Source: Saprospiraceae bacterium | Lineage (GTDB): Bacteria; Bacteroidota; Bacteroidia; Chitinophagales; Saprospiraceae | Length of the DNA stretch: 64,000 bases | Reading direction: 5' to 3' | Assembly (NCBI GenBank): GCA_016710235.1 | Contig: JADJLG010000001.1 | Span: 1,043,501 to 1,107,500, forward strand | In this document: piece after piece, positions 28,297 through 36,946 of the stretch | Numbering within the stretch: the first letter of the stretch is position 1 | How the letters are laid out: each line of letters starts with the position of its first letter | Notes under the pieces: model-generated | Told to the model about the DNA's origin: nothing | The model's database searches: none | What the model saw: only the letters and a program-made list of their open reading frames with translations | Position numbers and translations under genes: made by a program

Positions 28297-28722
28297 TCAG
28301 AATGGCAGATCGTCTTCACTTGCCGACTTTGTGAATGGGTCTTCTTCCATAGCACTGCCTTGAGAACTATTACCTGAAGAACCACCATAAGTAGAGTTTT
28401 CCCGCTTTTCTAGTATTCGCATTGTTTCTACCTGAATTTCCGTGATATAGTGATCCTTGTTTTCTTTGTCTGTCCATTTCCGGTGAGTAAGCTTACCTTC
28501 GATATAAACCTGCATTCCTTTTTTGAGATTTTTAGCCTGGTCAGCCTGATTGCGCCAAGCCACGATGTCGTGCCATTCAGTCAGTTTTTGCCATTGGCCA
28601 CTTTTATCTTTGTAACTTTCATTCGTCGCCAATGAAAAGTTTGCACGGGATGCTCCACTCTCCAGAGTGCGGAATTCTGGATCTTTACCTAAATTCCCTA
28701 TAAGGATGACTTTATTTACCAT
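28297..28722 (-). CDS. ssb: Single-stranded DNA-binding protein
   Basis: Coats single-stranded DNA in replication and repair. I take the ATG at 28722 (MVNKVILIGNLGKDPEF), the family's usual start; an upstream in-frame ATG at 28827 lies inside mutY and adds unlike sequence. About 141 residues: an OB-fold (NFSLATNESYKDKSGQW, TEWHDIVAWRNQADQ, KGMQVYIEGKLTHRKW), a Gly/Ser linker and the acidic tip DDLPF that binds partner proteins. It sits between mutY and gldE, 10 bp and 16 bp away. Confidence 0.97.
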   Translation of the reverse strand: MVNKVILIGNLGKDPEFRTLESGASRANFSLATNESYKDKSGQWQKLTEWHDIVAWRNQADQAKNLKKGMQVYIEGKLTHRKWTDKENKDHYITEIQVETMRILEKRENSTYGGSSGNSSQGSAMEEDPFTKSASEDDLPF

Positions 28723-28732
28723 AATGGAATGT

Positions 28733-29797
28733 TTAAATGATGAATTGTTTGATAAAATTACTGGTTTTTCGGGAAAAAGCAAAATTGTTGAGCTTTTTCC
28801 TATCGACCAACAAGTAATGCGGAACATGCTTTATTTGTTTAACATGGACCTCACTAGTCCAAAACATCATTTCGACGATTTGATGAGTGAGTGCTTGTTT
28901 TACCGTACTCAATTTTTGCCATTTTCGTACTTCATCCAGTTCAAATCCAGCTAGTAAAAACTGAGACCGAAGATCAATTTTTGAAAATGAATTAGACTGG
29001 CTTTCGATACCAAAAAATTCAAACAGATTTTTCCAGATATCATTGTCTTGCCGTTGATGCAGCACCAACCTTCCCTTCGAATCAGATACCACGAAATAAT
29101 GAAAATACCTTCTCCTTTTATCCAGTTTAGGCCTCTTTACCGGTAAGTCCAAAACCAGATTTTCTTGGAAAGCAACACATTCCTTTCTAAAAGTGCAGAG
29201 GGAACATTCTGGTGACTTTGGCGTGCAACACAATGCTCCAAAATTCATGATGGCCTGATTATAGTGCCCTGCATTTGTTCTGTCCAGCATCTCCACAGCG
29301 AGCTCTTCGTATCTCTTCTTTCCCGATTGTGTAAAAAAGGAGTGTTCCAATCCAAATATCCTTGCAAGCACCCGCACCACGTTTCCGTCCAGGACAGGGT
29401 AAGGATTGCCAAAAGCAAAAGAGGCAATGGCTGATGCTGTTGACTTGCCAATGCCTTTTAGTGCTACTATTTGTTCGAAATGTTCAGGAAATTTTCCTTT
29501 GTATCGGGCTACGATTTCTTGCGCAGTATGATGCAGATTTCTCAATCGGCTGTAATAGCCTAATCCCTGCCAATACAACATCAATTTTGTCTCTGAGGCA
29601 TTCGCTACAGCTGACAGATTTGGAAATTCACCAATAAACCGAAGGTAAAAAGGCACAACGGTCTCGGCGCGGGTCTGCTGAAGCATGATTTCCGAAATCC
29701 ATATTTTATAAGGATCTTTTTCACCGATCCAGGGCAATTCTCTTGGATGATCCGAGGACCATTGATACAATAATTTTCTAAAAAGTCCGGCTTTCAT
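28733..29797 (-). CDS. mutY: A/G-specific adenine glycosylase
   Basis: Removes adenine mispaired with 8-oxoguanine. 354 residues: RELPWIGEKDPYKIWISEIMLQQT at the start, helix-hairpin-helix VALKGIGKSTASAI with the catalytic Asp in PVLDGNVVRVLAR, and the four-cysteine iron-sulfur loop CCTPKSPECSLCTFRKEC. The C-terminal 130 residues form the NUDIX-like MutT domain that reads 8-oxoG (RRRYFHYFVVSD, LVLHQRQDNDIWKNLFEF). The first gene of the mutY-ssb-gldE run. Confidence 0.96.
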   Translation of the reverse strand: MKAGLFRKLLYQWSSDHPRELPWIGEKDPYKIWISEIMLQQTRAETVVPFYLRFIGEFPNLSAVANASETKLMLYWQGLGYYSRLRNLHHTAQEIVARYKGKFPEHFEQIVALKGIGKSTASAIASFAFGNPYPVLDGNVVRVLARIFGLEHSFFTQSGKKRYEELAVEMLDRTNAGHYNQAIMNFGALCCTPKSPECSLCTFRKECVAFQENLVLDLPVKRPKLDKRRRYFHYFVVSDSKGRLVLHQRQDNDIWKNLFEFFGIESQSNSFSKIDLRSQFLLAGFELDEVRKWQKLSTVKQALTHQIVEMMFWTSEVHVKQIKHVPHYLLVDRKKLNNFAFSRKTSNFIKQFII

Positions 29798-29834
29798 CCT
29801 TTCAGATTATCAAAAAAGCAACTGAAGACACTGA

Positions 29835-31757
29835 TTATTTGTGGATTTTAGAGGATACCATCATATTATGGATCAAGCTATGCGAAAAGCAGTTTGTCTC
29901 CAACAATATAAGGTCATTATATTTTTTAATGATCAAAGGATCCAAAGTGTTGACAAGGTTTTTGGTATTATAGATGTCTTTCTTCTGATCATAGATTTCA
30001 ACTATCTTTTGTCCGTCATGTAGCACGATATAATCTGAATCTACATATTGGTATAACCCATAAGAGAGATTGATACAATAATTTTTCCCGGTTGTATCAA
30101 ATACGTTTCTACCATAACTAAAAAATGCCTGGTCATAATTAAGCAAAGCCAGTACAGAAGGAAAAATATCGATTTGATTGACAATGGTCGTACTATCTTT
30201 CAATGGAGAGATATCGTTGGGTTTGAAAAAAAGTATTGGAATTTTAAATATATCTGTCATGACACGATATACATCATCCACATTTTTACCTGTATGGTCT
30301 GCAGTAATCACAAATAAGGTATTATCATACCATTTTTCCTTTTTTGCTCTTTCAAAAAATGTTCGCAAAGCATAATCTGTATACCTGAGGCAGTTGATCA
30401 ACGGTTCTTTTTGCACCTGCATTTCTTTTCCAAACTCTTCAGGGATTTGGAAAGGGTGGTGTGGGTTCATTGTAAAAATGGAATATACAAAAGGTTCCGG
30501 TGAAAGATTCAATTCATCAACAACGCGCGATAAAAATTTATGATCCCAAATTCCCCATTTCCCATCAAAATCAGAATCATTGTTATACTCATTTTTTCCA
30601 AAATATTTTTCTATCCCCGCCATCTTCGCAAATAAATCAAGTCGCATGGTTCCGTTTTGTCCACCATGAAAAAACCCTGTCGTATAAGATTTATTTTTAA
30701 GTTCATTGGGAAGTGAACTGATTTGGTTCGTTGAATAAATTGAATTGATGTATGGGTCTTTCTGCCATGATGGTATAGATGACAATATTGCAGGAATTCC
30801 CTGGATAGATTCTTTTGCATTTGCATATGAATTTTCCATATATAGACCTTCGTTCAACAAGGAATCAAGAAATGGAGTGGCATTCCATTTTTGGTCGTTG
30901 TGCAAATATTTATGCGATAGACTTTCGACGATCAGAATTACTACATTCCAGGATTTAAAACTATCTCTTTTAAATGGTTGAATAATTTTCTTTTGTAATT
31001 CCGTCTCGTAATTCCATTTTCCAGACAAGTCTTCGGTAAGATTATTTTTTCCCTTTGAGCGCAACAGAGTAAATGTGGTATTCACCACTGCAGGTATTTT
31101 TCTGCTATCCGTCATCTGCCCCGCATTTACTGAATCAATGGGTTTTAATTGAAATCCACCGCGAATGGTTATTATAGATAAGGCCCCGAAAATTGATAGT
31201 GAAAACAAATACTGGAAAAAGGATTTTGTGTTTTTGTTTCTCAGTATTTCTGCTTTGAATATTGATAAAGGTATAAGTCTATTCAGGAAAATGTACGCTA
31301 GAATAACAAGAAAAGGAATATACCAAAATTGTAAAATAAACTCTGGCAACAGACGATAAAAATCCGAACCTTTTTCTCCTGTCAAAAACTGCATAGCGTC
31401 CATCTGCATTCTCTTTTGTACAAAAGGAAAATATGCAAAATCAGCGAGATTCAACAGTATGAACAAAAGATTCCAAGCGATGAAAAGAACTCGCCATACT
31501 CTCCAAATAGCTGTTAAGCCTGCTGTCCATGGAAATACTAAAAAATAAATTCCATTCAAAACTATATTAGCCAACATGAGTGCACTTAAATCAAATCTCC
31601 ATCCACTAATAATGATGTTCAAAATTTCCTTAAAAGAATGAATTTCTAAATCTGAAGAAAACATGGCAATAAATCCGATACGCAAGGCTGTGTAGATCAA
31701 TATCAGAGGTAGAAATGTTCTGATGAAAATTTGCCATATATGAAATTGTGTCGGCAA
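29835..31757 (-). CDS. LTA-synthase-like membrane sulfatase-fold protein
   Basis: 640 residues: five N-terminal membrane segments, then a large extracytoplasmic alkaline-phosphatase/sulfatase-fold domain. Its motifs are VVILIVESLSHKYLH (metal site), AVLSSIPSW-like IPAILSSIPSW, MNPHHPFQIP and FVITADHTGKNVDD (His/Asp metal site). This is the LTA synthase/phosphoglycerol transferase family, which also occurs in Gram-negatives. There it may decorate lipids or glycans with glycerol phosphate or phosphoethanolamine. Substrate unknown; it stands alone. Confidence 0.87.
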   Translation of the reverse strand: MPTQFHIWQIFIRTFLPLILIYTALRIGFIAMFSSDLEIHSFKEILNIIISGWRFDLSALMLANIVLNGIYFLVFPWTAGLTAIWRVWRVLFIAWNLLFILLNLADFAYFPFVQKRMQMDAMQFLTGEKGSDFYRLLPEFILQFWYIPFLVILAYIFLNRLIPLSIFKAEILRNKNTKSFFQYLFSLSIFGALSIITIRGGFQLKPIDSVNAGQMTDSRKIPAVVNTTFTLLRSKGKNNLTEDLSGKWNYETELQKKIIQPFKRDSFKSWNVVILIVESLSHKYLHNDQKWNATPFLDSLLNEGLYMENSYANAKESIQGIPAILSSIPSWQKDPYINSIYSTNQISSLPNELKNKSYTTGFFHGGQNGTMRLDLFAKMAGIEKYFGKNEYNNDSDFDGKWGIWDHKFLSRVVDELNLSPEPFVYSIFTMNPHHPFQIPEEFGKEMQVQKEPLINCLRYTDYALRTFFERAKKEKWYDNTLFVITADHTGKNVDDVYRVMTDIFKIPILFFKPNDISPLKDSTTIVNQIDIFPSVLALLNYDQAFFSYGRNVFDTTGKNYCINLSYGLYQYVDSDYIVLHDGQKIVEIYDQKKDIYNTKNLVNTLDPLIIKKYNDLILLETNCFSHSLIHNMMVSSKIHK

Positions 31758-32083
31758 TTTAATTTACTATGATAAAAACTAATGGATTTTGAATGGCGAA
31801 GATAATGAGATTTAATCCAGATTTTACTTTGAAGATCTATTCCCTACGAAATTGACTGCAAAATCTGTGATTGAATTTACCAAATTATGCCGGAGAGGGC
31901 GTATTGCATTCTCTATGCAGGAAAATGCCATATTCCTTTATGAATAAAGCAAAAAATGATTTTATGCAAAATGACTTTACATTCTTTGGCAAGCAGGAAA
32001 ATGTGAAATTCTGAACGATAGAGCAACACCTTTCATCCAGACCTAATGAATTTGACCGGAAACTATTGAAATTAAAGAAGTGA
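31758..32083. other. Intergenic, no gene seen
   Basis: 326 bp between the LTA-synthase-like start and the sigma-factor stop, both minus strand. I see no tRNA, repeat or strong hairpin. It presumably holds the promoter of the downstream gene and the end of the sigma-factor transcript. Confidence 0.6.
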
Positions 32084-32632
32084 TTAGTTATCGGAGACAG
32101 CCATTTCCTGATGCATCTCCTGATGGATATGATACTGTGATCCAATCATACTTTTTAAAGCTTTCCTTGCGAAAAATATTCTGCTTTTTACGGTTCCAAG
32201 AGGCAGATGGAGTTCATCTGCAATCTCCTGATATTTGTATCCATGGTAATATCTCACAAATGGCACTTTCAAAGAATCGTCCAGACTATCCACCATGGCA
32301 TGAAGTTCCTTCATCATCATATCTGATTCAGCTCGGTTAAGAACACTGTTGCTGATAGAATTGAAATAGTACTGATTTTCAGAATTATCATTCACAATAC
32401 CGCCCTTCACTTTACGGCGATAATTGTTGATGAAAATATTCTTCATGATTGTAATCAACCATGCTTTAAAATTAGTACCCGGTTGAAATTTATCTCTATT
32501 GGACAAAGCCCTGAATGCGGTCTCCTGATACAAATCTTTTGCATCTTCAGCATCTCTGGTCAAACTGTACGCAAAGTTGTTGAGTGTCTGAGTCTGCTTG
32601 TTAAACTGGTTAAAAAACTCCACCGTCGACAT
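32084..32632 (-). CDS. ECF-type sigma-70 factor
   Basis: About 182 residues from the ATG at 32632 (MSTVEFFNQF); an ATG at 32653 would add seven. Region 2 reads LNNFAYSLTRDAEDAKDLYQETAFRAL and KFQPGTNFKAWLITIMKNIFINNYRR. Region 4 reads VPFVRYYHGYKYQEIADELHLPLGTVKSRIFFARKAL. Both DNA-contacting parts are whole. No anti-sigma gene adjoins, unlike the sigma at 46452. This constitution-like ECF type is very common in Bacteroidota; targets unknown. Confidence 0.93.
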   Translation of the reverse strand: MSTVEFFNQFNKQTQTLNNFAYSLTRDAEDAKDLYQETAFRALSNRDKFQPGTNFKAWLITIMKNIFINNYRRKVKGGIVNDNSENQYYFNSISNSVLNRAESDMMMKELHAMVDSLDDSLKVPFVRYYHGYKYQEIADELHLPLGTVKSRIFFARKALKSMIGSQYHIHQEMHQEMAVSDN

Positions 32633-32832
32633 AACATCAAAAAATTTTCTCAAATATACTAATTTGTTTAATTGGATACAGGTGATCTTTAGACAAAATA
32701 GTGTTAAAATTACGTGAACATTTTCGACTTTTATATAATCTGCTGATTTTCAATTTAATTACAGATTTCGATTTTTAAAAACATCTTCTCAAACTTTCAA
32801 CTTTTGTTGAACAAAATATTATTTGTACAATT

Positions 32833-33936
32833 TTATTTTTGTGCGTTTTTATAAAAATAATATGCTACGAAAGTAAATATAAAATTTGGGATCCATACCG
32901 CTATCCAAGGTGGTAAAATTTCACTGTTTGCAAAGGTGATAGAAAGTTTGGAAAGGAATATATAGCACACACCAATGATGACTGCCAAGGCAAGGTGCAA
33001 TCCGAGGCCCCCTCTTACCTTCCGACTCGCTATACAAGCCCCTATTATGGTCAAAATCAATGTAGTGACAGGATCTGCGGATCTGCGCTGCTTCTCCACC
33101 TCAAACAAACGAGAAATTCCGGAACCTTTTTCCTTCTCCCTTTGGATGAATTCAATCAACTCCGGGGTAGGCATGACCTCTTTTTGGTTGGTTTTAAAGA
33201 TAAAGTCACTCGGCAAGAAGTTGATGCTTGTATCCAGACTTTGTTCTCTATATGTCTGATAACTCTCTACACTATCCTGAAAAGTTCTCAGTTCGTAATC
33301 TTTTACTGTCCAGACATGTGGTTCTGCCTTCCACTTAATACTTCGCGCCTGAAGCATAGCCACTAGTCTATCCTGATCAAATCTTTGCATAATAAAATCT
33401 TGCCCGGACGAATCCTTCACGTTAAAATAACGCACATATACCTTAACATCCTGGTCAACAAACATGTGCACGTTCCGATCCTTTTCCTTGACATTACTGG
33501 TCTTGATATAGGTATTTTCAAACTCCTTAAGGGTCTTGTTCGCTCTTGGTATAAAATAATGGTTGCCGATAAGGTGTATCAATGTAAAAAAGCTTCCTGC
33601 AATAATAAATGGACGAAGAAATCTGCCATAAGAAACGCCTGAACTAAAAACAGGAATAATTTCCGTTTGTCCGGCCATCCTGGAGGTGAAAAAGATTACT
33701 GTAATCAGGGCATAAAGTGGAAACATCAACGAATTGATCCAAGGAATAAAGTTGAAATAGTAATCTCTCGCAATCACCCATGCACTTAGGTTGTGAGAGA
33801 GCAGTTTTTCGATACGTTCGCTCAGATCAAAGACCACCGCAATAATTGATAACAAAGCCATGGTAAAAGTGAATGTCACCACATACTTGCGGATGATATA
33901 TCTATCGAAGATGGAAAGTGCAAAGTACTTCTTCAT
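32833..33936 (-). CDS. LptF/LptG-family LPS export permease
   Basis: 367 residues with the YjgP/YjgQ layout: three N-terminal membrane helices (IRKYVVTFTFTMALLSIIAVVFDLSE; PLYALITVIFFTSRMAGQTEIIPVFSSGVSYGRFL), a periplasmic beta-jellyroll, and three C-terminal helices (TLILTIIGACIASRKVRGGLGLHLALAV). The SSGVSYGRFLRPF coupling segment is typical. With LptB and a partner it pulls LPS out of the inner membrane. Its start lies 4 nt after the tgt stop, the usual tgt-lptG pairing in this phylum. Confidence 0.92.
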   Translation of the reverse strand: MKKYFALSIFDRYIIRKYVVTFTFTMALLSIIAVVFDLSERIEKLLSHNLSAWVIARDYYFNFIPWINSLMFPLYALITVIFFTSRMAGQTEIIPVFSSGVSYGRFLRPFIIAGSFFTLIHLIGNHYFIPRANKTLKEFENTYIKTSNVKEKDRNVHMFVDQDVKVYVRYFNVKDSSGQDFIMQRFDQDRLVAMLQARSIKWKAEPHVWTVKDYELRTFQDSVESYQTYREQSLDTSINFLPSDFIFKTNQKEVMPTPELIEFIQREKEKGSGISRLFEVEKQRRSADPVTTLILTIIGACIASRKVRGGLGLHLALAVIIGVCYIFLSKLSITFANSEILPPWIAVWIPNFIFTFVAYYFYKNAQK

Positions 33937-33940
33937 CCGC

Positions 33941-35080
33941 TTACCTTTTCAGTGAGATGACTTCAATCATTTTAGTTTTCCAGCTAGAAAAGCTGCCATC
34001 AATTATATGTCTTCTAGCTTCCTTCACAAGCCAAAGATAAAAGCCCAGATTTTGCAGAGTAGCAATCTGCGCTCCTAGAATTTCTTTCGAATGAAAAAGA
34101 TGGCGTAAGTATGCCTTTGACATTTGAACACTGGTGTTTGTAGTCAGACCCCGATCTATTGGACTAAAGTCTTCTTTCCACTTAGCGTTGCGGATATGGA
34201 TGATCCCTTCTGTAGTGTAAATGATCCCATGTCTTGCATTTCTACTGGGCAATACACAGTCAAACATATCTATTCCGCGGTCGATACATTCGAGGAGATT
34301 TGCAGGAGTGCCTACTCCCATCAGGTATCTCGCTCCGGTCTCCGGCAATACGTCTGTTTCTAGATTTACCATCTCGTATAGTACATTCTCGGGTTCTCCA
34401 ACGGATAATCCACCAATCGCATATACGGGTTTGTCATACTGAGAAATAAATTCAGCGCTTTTTATCCTTAAATCGGGATATACTGAACCCTGACAGATTG
34501 GCACAAAAATCTGTTCGTGGCCGTGTATACTGCTGGTGGATTGAAAATGATTTTGTCCTCGTTGGATCCAGCGATGGGTGAGCTGCATTGATTTTTCTGC
34601 ATATTTCTGTTCACAGGGAAAAGGAGGACATTCGTCCAGAGCCATCATAAAGTCGGAGCCCAGATTGCGTTGAATGTCTACAACGGATTCCGGTGAGAAG
34701 AACTGTCTGGAGCCGTCGATATGAGAGTAAAATGTAACCCCCTCCTCTTTGATCTTTCTCCTTTCGCTCAATGAAAAAACCTGATATCCTCCACTATCTG
34801 TCAATATCGGCATAGGCCAGCTCATGAACTGATGGAGGCCTCCTGCCAGACGGATGAGCTCACTTCCCGGACGAAGATGCAAGTGATATGTGTTTGACAA
34901 AATGATCTGTGCCTTCACTTCTTCTTGAAGCTCTTTCTGATGAACAGCCTTGACCGTGGCTGCAGTCCCTACAGGCATGAAAATCGGCGTTTCTATCGCT
35001 CCATGTGCCGTTTGGAGTAAACCAGCCCTCGCTTTGCTGTTGGGCGCTCGGTGGATGAGTTGAAATCGGTCTTGGCTCAT
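33941..35080 (-). CDS. tgt: tRNA-guanine transglycosylase (queuine)
   Basis: Swaps guanine 34 for the queuosine precursor in GUN-anticodon tRNAs. 379 residues, normal length: ETPIFMPVGTAATVKAV, ILSNTYHLHLRPG, LTDSGGYQVFSLSERRKI with the active-site Asp, MALDECPPFPCE, AIGGLSVGEP, ARYLMGVGTPANLLE and DMFDCVLPSRNARHG with the nucleophilic Asp. The zinc ligands near the C-terminus look altered or absent: the usual CxCxxC after the KWKEDFSPID stretch is not visible. Part of the secA-SPOR-rodA-tgt-lptG run. Confidence 0.95.
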   Translation of the reverse strand: MSQDRFQLIHRAPNSKARAGLLQTAHGAIETPIFMPVGTAATVKAVHQKELQEEVKAQIILSNTYHLHLRPGSELIRLAGGLHQFMSWPMPILTDSGGYQVFSLSERRKIKEEGVTFYSHIDGSRQFFSPESVVDIQRNLGSDFMMALDECPPFPCEQKYAEKSMQLTHRWIQRGQNHFQSTSSIHGHEQIFVPICQGSVYPDLRIKSAEFISQYDKPVYAIGGLSVGEPENVLYEMVNLETDVLPETGARYLMGVGTPANLLECIDRGIDMFDCVLPSRNARHGIIYTTEGIIHIRNAKWKEDFSPIDRGLTTNTSVQMSKAYLRHLFHSKEILGAQIATLQNLGFYLWLVKEARRHIIDGSFSSWKTKMIEVISLKR

Positions 35081-35090
35081 AAAAATTCTT

Positions 35091-36482
35091 CTACTTGGGT
35101 TTGGCTTGCATTCTGATATAAATACCCAGCATCAACGAAAATCCAATCAAAGAAGATCCACCTTTGCTGATAAAGGGTAGGGGAATGCCAATTATGGGCA
35201 TGAGACCAATTGTCATTCCTATATTCACCAAAACGTGCACAAGGAGCAATCCTGCAAGACCAATACTGTAATAACTGATAAATTTCGTACTGATAGACTC
35301 AGCTGTCCTCATTATCCTCAGCATGAGTATGGTAAATAAAGTGACAACCAATACTGCACCGATAAACCCATGTTCTTCTCCTATCGTACTAAAAATAAAA
35401 TCTGTGCTCTGCTCAGGAACAAAACGCAGCTTTGTCATATTCCCTTTCAAAAAACCCTTGCCCCAAAATCCTCCGGAGCCAATGGCTACCTTAGACTGTA
35501 AAATATTATACAGAGAGCCTCTGGGATCACATTCCGAAGGCTTCAACCACACATTGATTCTTTCCTGTTGATGTTTGTCCAAGGACAAAAACAATTGTGT
35601 TGTCATCAATGCAAAACCAGTCAGCAAAATCATCGACGATAAGAGAGCCAGAGAAAGTCTCTCTTGTCTGGATCTCCAAAGTAGAATAAGAAAAACCAAT
35701 GAACCCAACACTCCGATTCCAATCCAATACCAATAGGAAAGATAAAGAAAAGTGATGACAACTGCAGCAAGACTGAGGGCCAATACCGCCCAGGATAAAG
35801 GAAATCTCTTCGAAAAATACCAGGCGATGATAGGGATAATAATCAAGAGACCCAGCTCAAAATATTCTAATGGAAATACTATAGACAAGATAAAGGTGGC
35901 AATCAAAACTGCACCGATCAAGAAGTAAATTTCATTCAATCCTGCTACAAAAAGCAAGAGGAAGAATGAGAAAAAGGTCAACGCCGATCCTGCATCCGGT
36001 TGTAATAAGATAAGAAAAACGGGCACCAAAATGAGACCGATGGCGACAAGTTGATATTGTCTGACTTTTAAATCGGTTTTGAAATTGCTCAGATAGGCAG
36101 ATAATGCAAGAGCCGTCCCCAACTTCGCTATCTCAGCTGGTTGAAATGAAAAGCCACCAAAAGAAAACCAGGCTTTAGCTCCTTTGATTTCAGAGCCAAA
36201 TATCAATACCAATATAAGGAGCACCAGTCCTGCTCCGTAAAAGATATATGCAAAGTTTTGCCAGAACTTCCAATCGATAAAAGTCACCGTTATAAATACA
36301 AGAAGCGCAGTAACTGTGAAAACTGTTTGCTTGGTAATAGGAGTCGAAAGGTCGAAAAAATCGCGTCCTTCATTCTGAGTGTAGGTCACTGCATAATATG
36401 CCATCCACCCTATGCACAGCATGCTGATGTATATTCCGATCGTCACCCAGTCATAAAGAATCCGTTCTTTTCTGATAGACAT
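35091..36482 (-). CDS. rodA: Rod-shape determining protein RodA (SEDS glycosyltransferase)
   Basis: Polymerises lipid II with a class B PBP during cell elongation. 463 residues, about 12-13 membrane segments. SEDS marks: FQPAEIAKLGTALALSAYLS, LLQPDAGSALTFF, the GSGGFWGKGFLKG-MTKLRFVPEQSTDFIFSTIGEEHGF loop and GIPLPFISKGGSSLIGFSLMLGI. All are intact. Slightly longer than E. coli RodA (370) because of extra middle helices, which is usual in Bacteroidota. The start is 6 nt after the SPOR gene stop. Confidence 0.95.
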   Translation of the reverse strand: MSIRKERILYDWVTIGIYISMLCIGWMAYYAVTYTQNEGRDFFDLSTPITKQTVFTVTALLVFITVTFIDWKFWQNFAYIFYGAGLVLLILVLIFGSEIKGAKAWFSFGGFSFQPAEIAKLGTALALSAYLSNFKTDLKVRQYQLVAIGLILVPVFLILLQPDAGSALTFFSFFLLLFVAGLNEIYFLIGAVLIATFILSIVFPLEYFELGLLIIIPIIAWYFSKRFPLSWAVLALSLAAVVITFLYLSYWYWIGIGVLGSLVFLILLWRSRQERLSLALLSSMILLTGFALMTTQLFLSLDKHQQERINVWLKPSECDPRGSLYNILQSKVAIGSGGFWGKGFLKGNMTKLRFVPEQSTDFIFSTIGEEHGFIGAVLVVTLFTILMLRIMRTAESISTKFISYYSIGLAGLLLVHVLVNIGMTIGLMPIIGIPLPFISKGGSSLIGFSLMLGIYIRMQAKPK

Positions 36483-36488
36483 GAATGA

Positions 36489-36881
36489 TCAGAGTTCTTC
36501 GTACGGGATTTTATCTAAGGATAAAAATGCACCGGAAAATTTTTTCTTCACGTTCTCTAAAGCCCAATTAGCTTCATTCCGAGAAAGATAGGCTCCGGCT
36601 TTTAGGTGATAATAAGGCTCTTTATACTCCCACTTCGTTTTGAGATTAAACTGCTTTTGAAACTCTGCTCTTGTGCTTTCCATCATCCTTCGGTCTGTAG
36701 TGGTGATCACTGTGATCCTCCATCCTTGAACATGGGTATTGGCTTTGTTTCTTTTCACATATTGGTCGATCATTTTACTCACGTCGGGGTCTTCTTTGAC
36801 AGAGACCTTACCTTGTGAGAATATCGCTCCCGGTATAGTGAGTAAGAGACTGATAATGAGTAGTGTGAATCCAGTTTTCAT
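36489..36881 (-). CDS. Small secreted SPOR-domain-like protein
   Basis: About 130 residues from the ATG at 36881 (MKTGFTLLIISLLLTIPGAIFSQ, a good signal peptide); an upstream ATG at 36935 would bury the signal. The mature part resembles a SPOR repeat: VQGWRITVITTTDRRMMESTRAEFQKQF and YKEPYYHLKAGAYLSRNEANWALENVKKKF. SPOR domains bind denuded septal peptidoglycan. It lies between secA and rodA, so a cell-wall job makes sense, but this is inferred. Confidence 0.82.
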   Translation of the reverse strand: MKTGFTLLIISLLLTIPGAIFSQGKVSVKEDPDVSKMIDQYVKRNKANTHVQGWRITVITTTDRRMMESTRAEFQKQFNLKTKWEYKEPYYHLKAGAYLSRNEANWALENVKKKFSGAFLSLDKIPYEEL

Positions 36882-36946
36882 GGTCTGTGTAAAGGATTTA
36901 AGTTTGTCAACAAGAACGACTAAGATACATGACAATTATGACAAAA

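Noticed and set aside
28667..28954. A 95-codon plus-strand frame
   Set aside because: Antisense to the ssb/mutY junction; both true genes are certain.
31885..32145. An 86-codon minus-strand frame
   Set aside because: Overlaps the sigma-factor gene out of frame; no family, and Cys/Phe-rich composition unlike real genes here.
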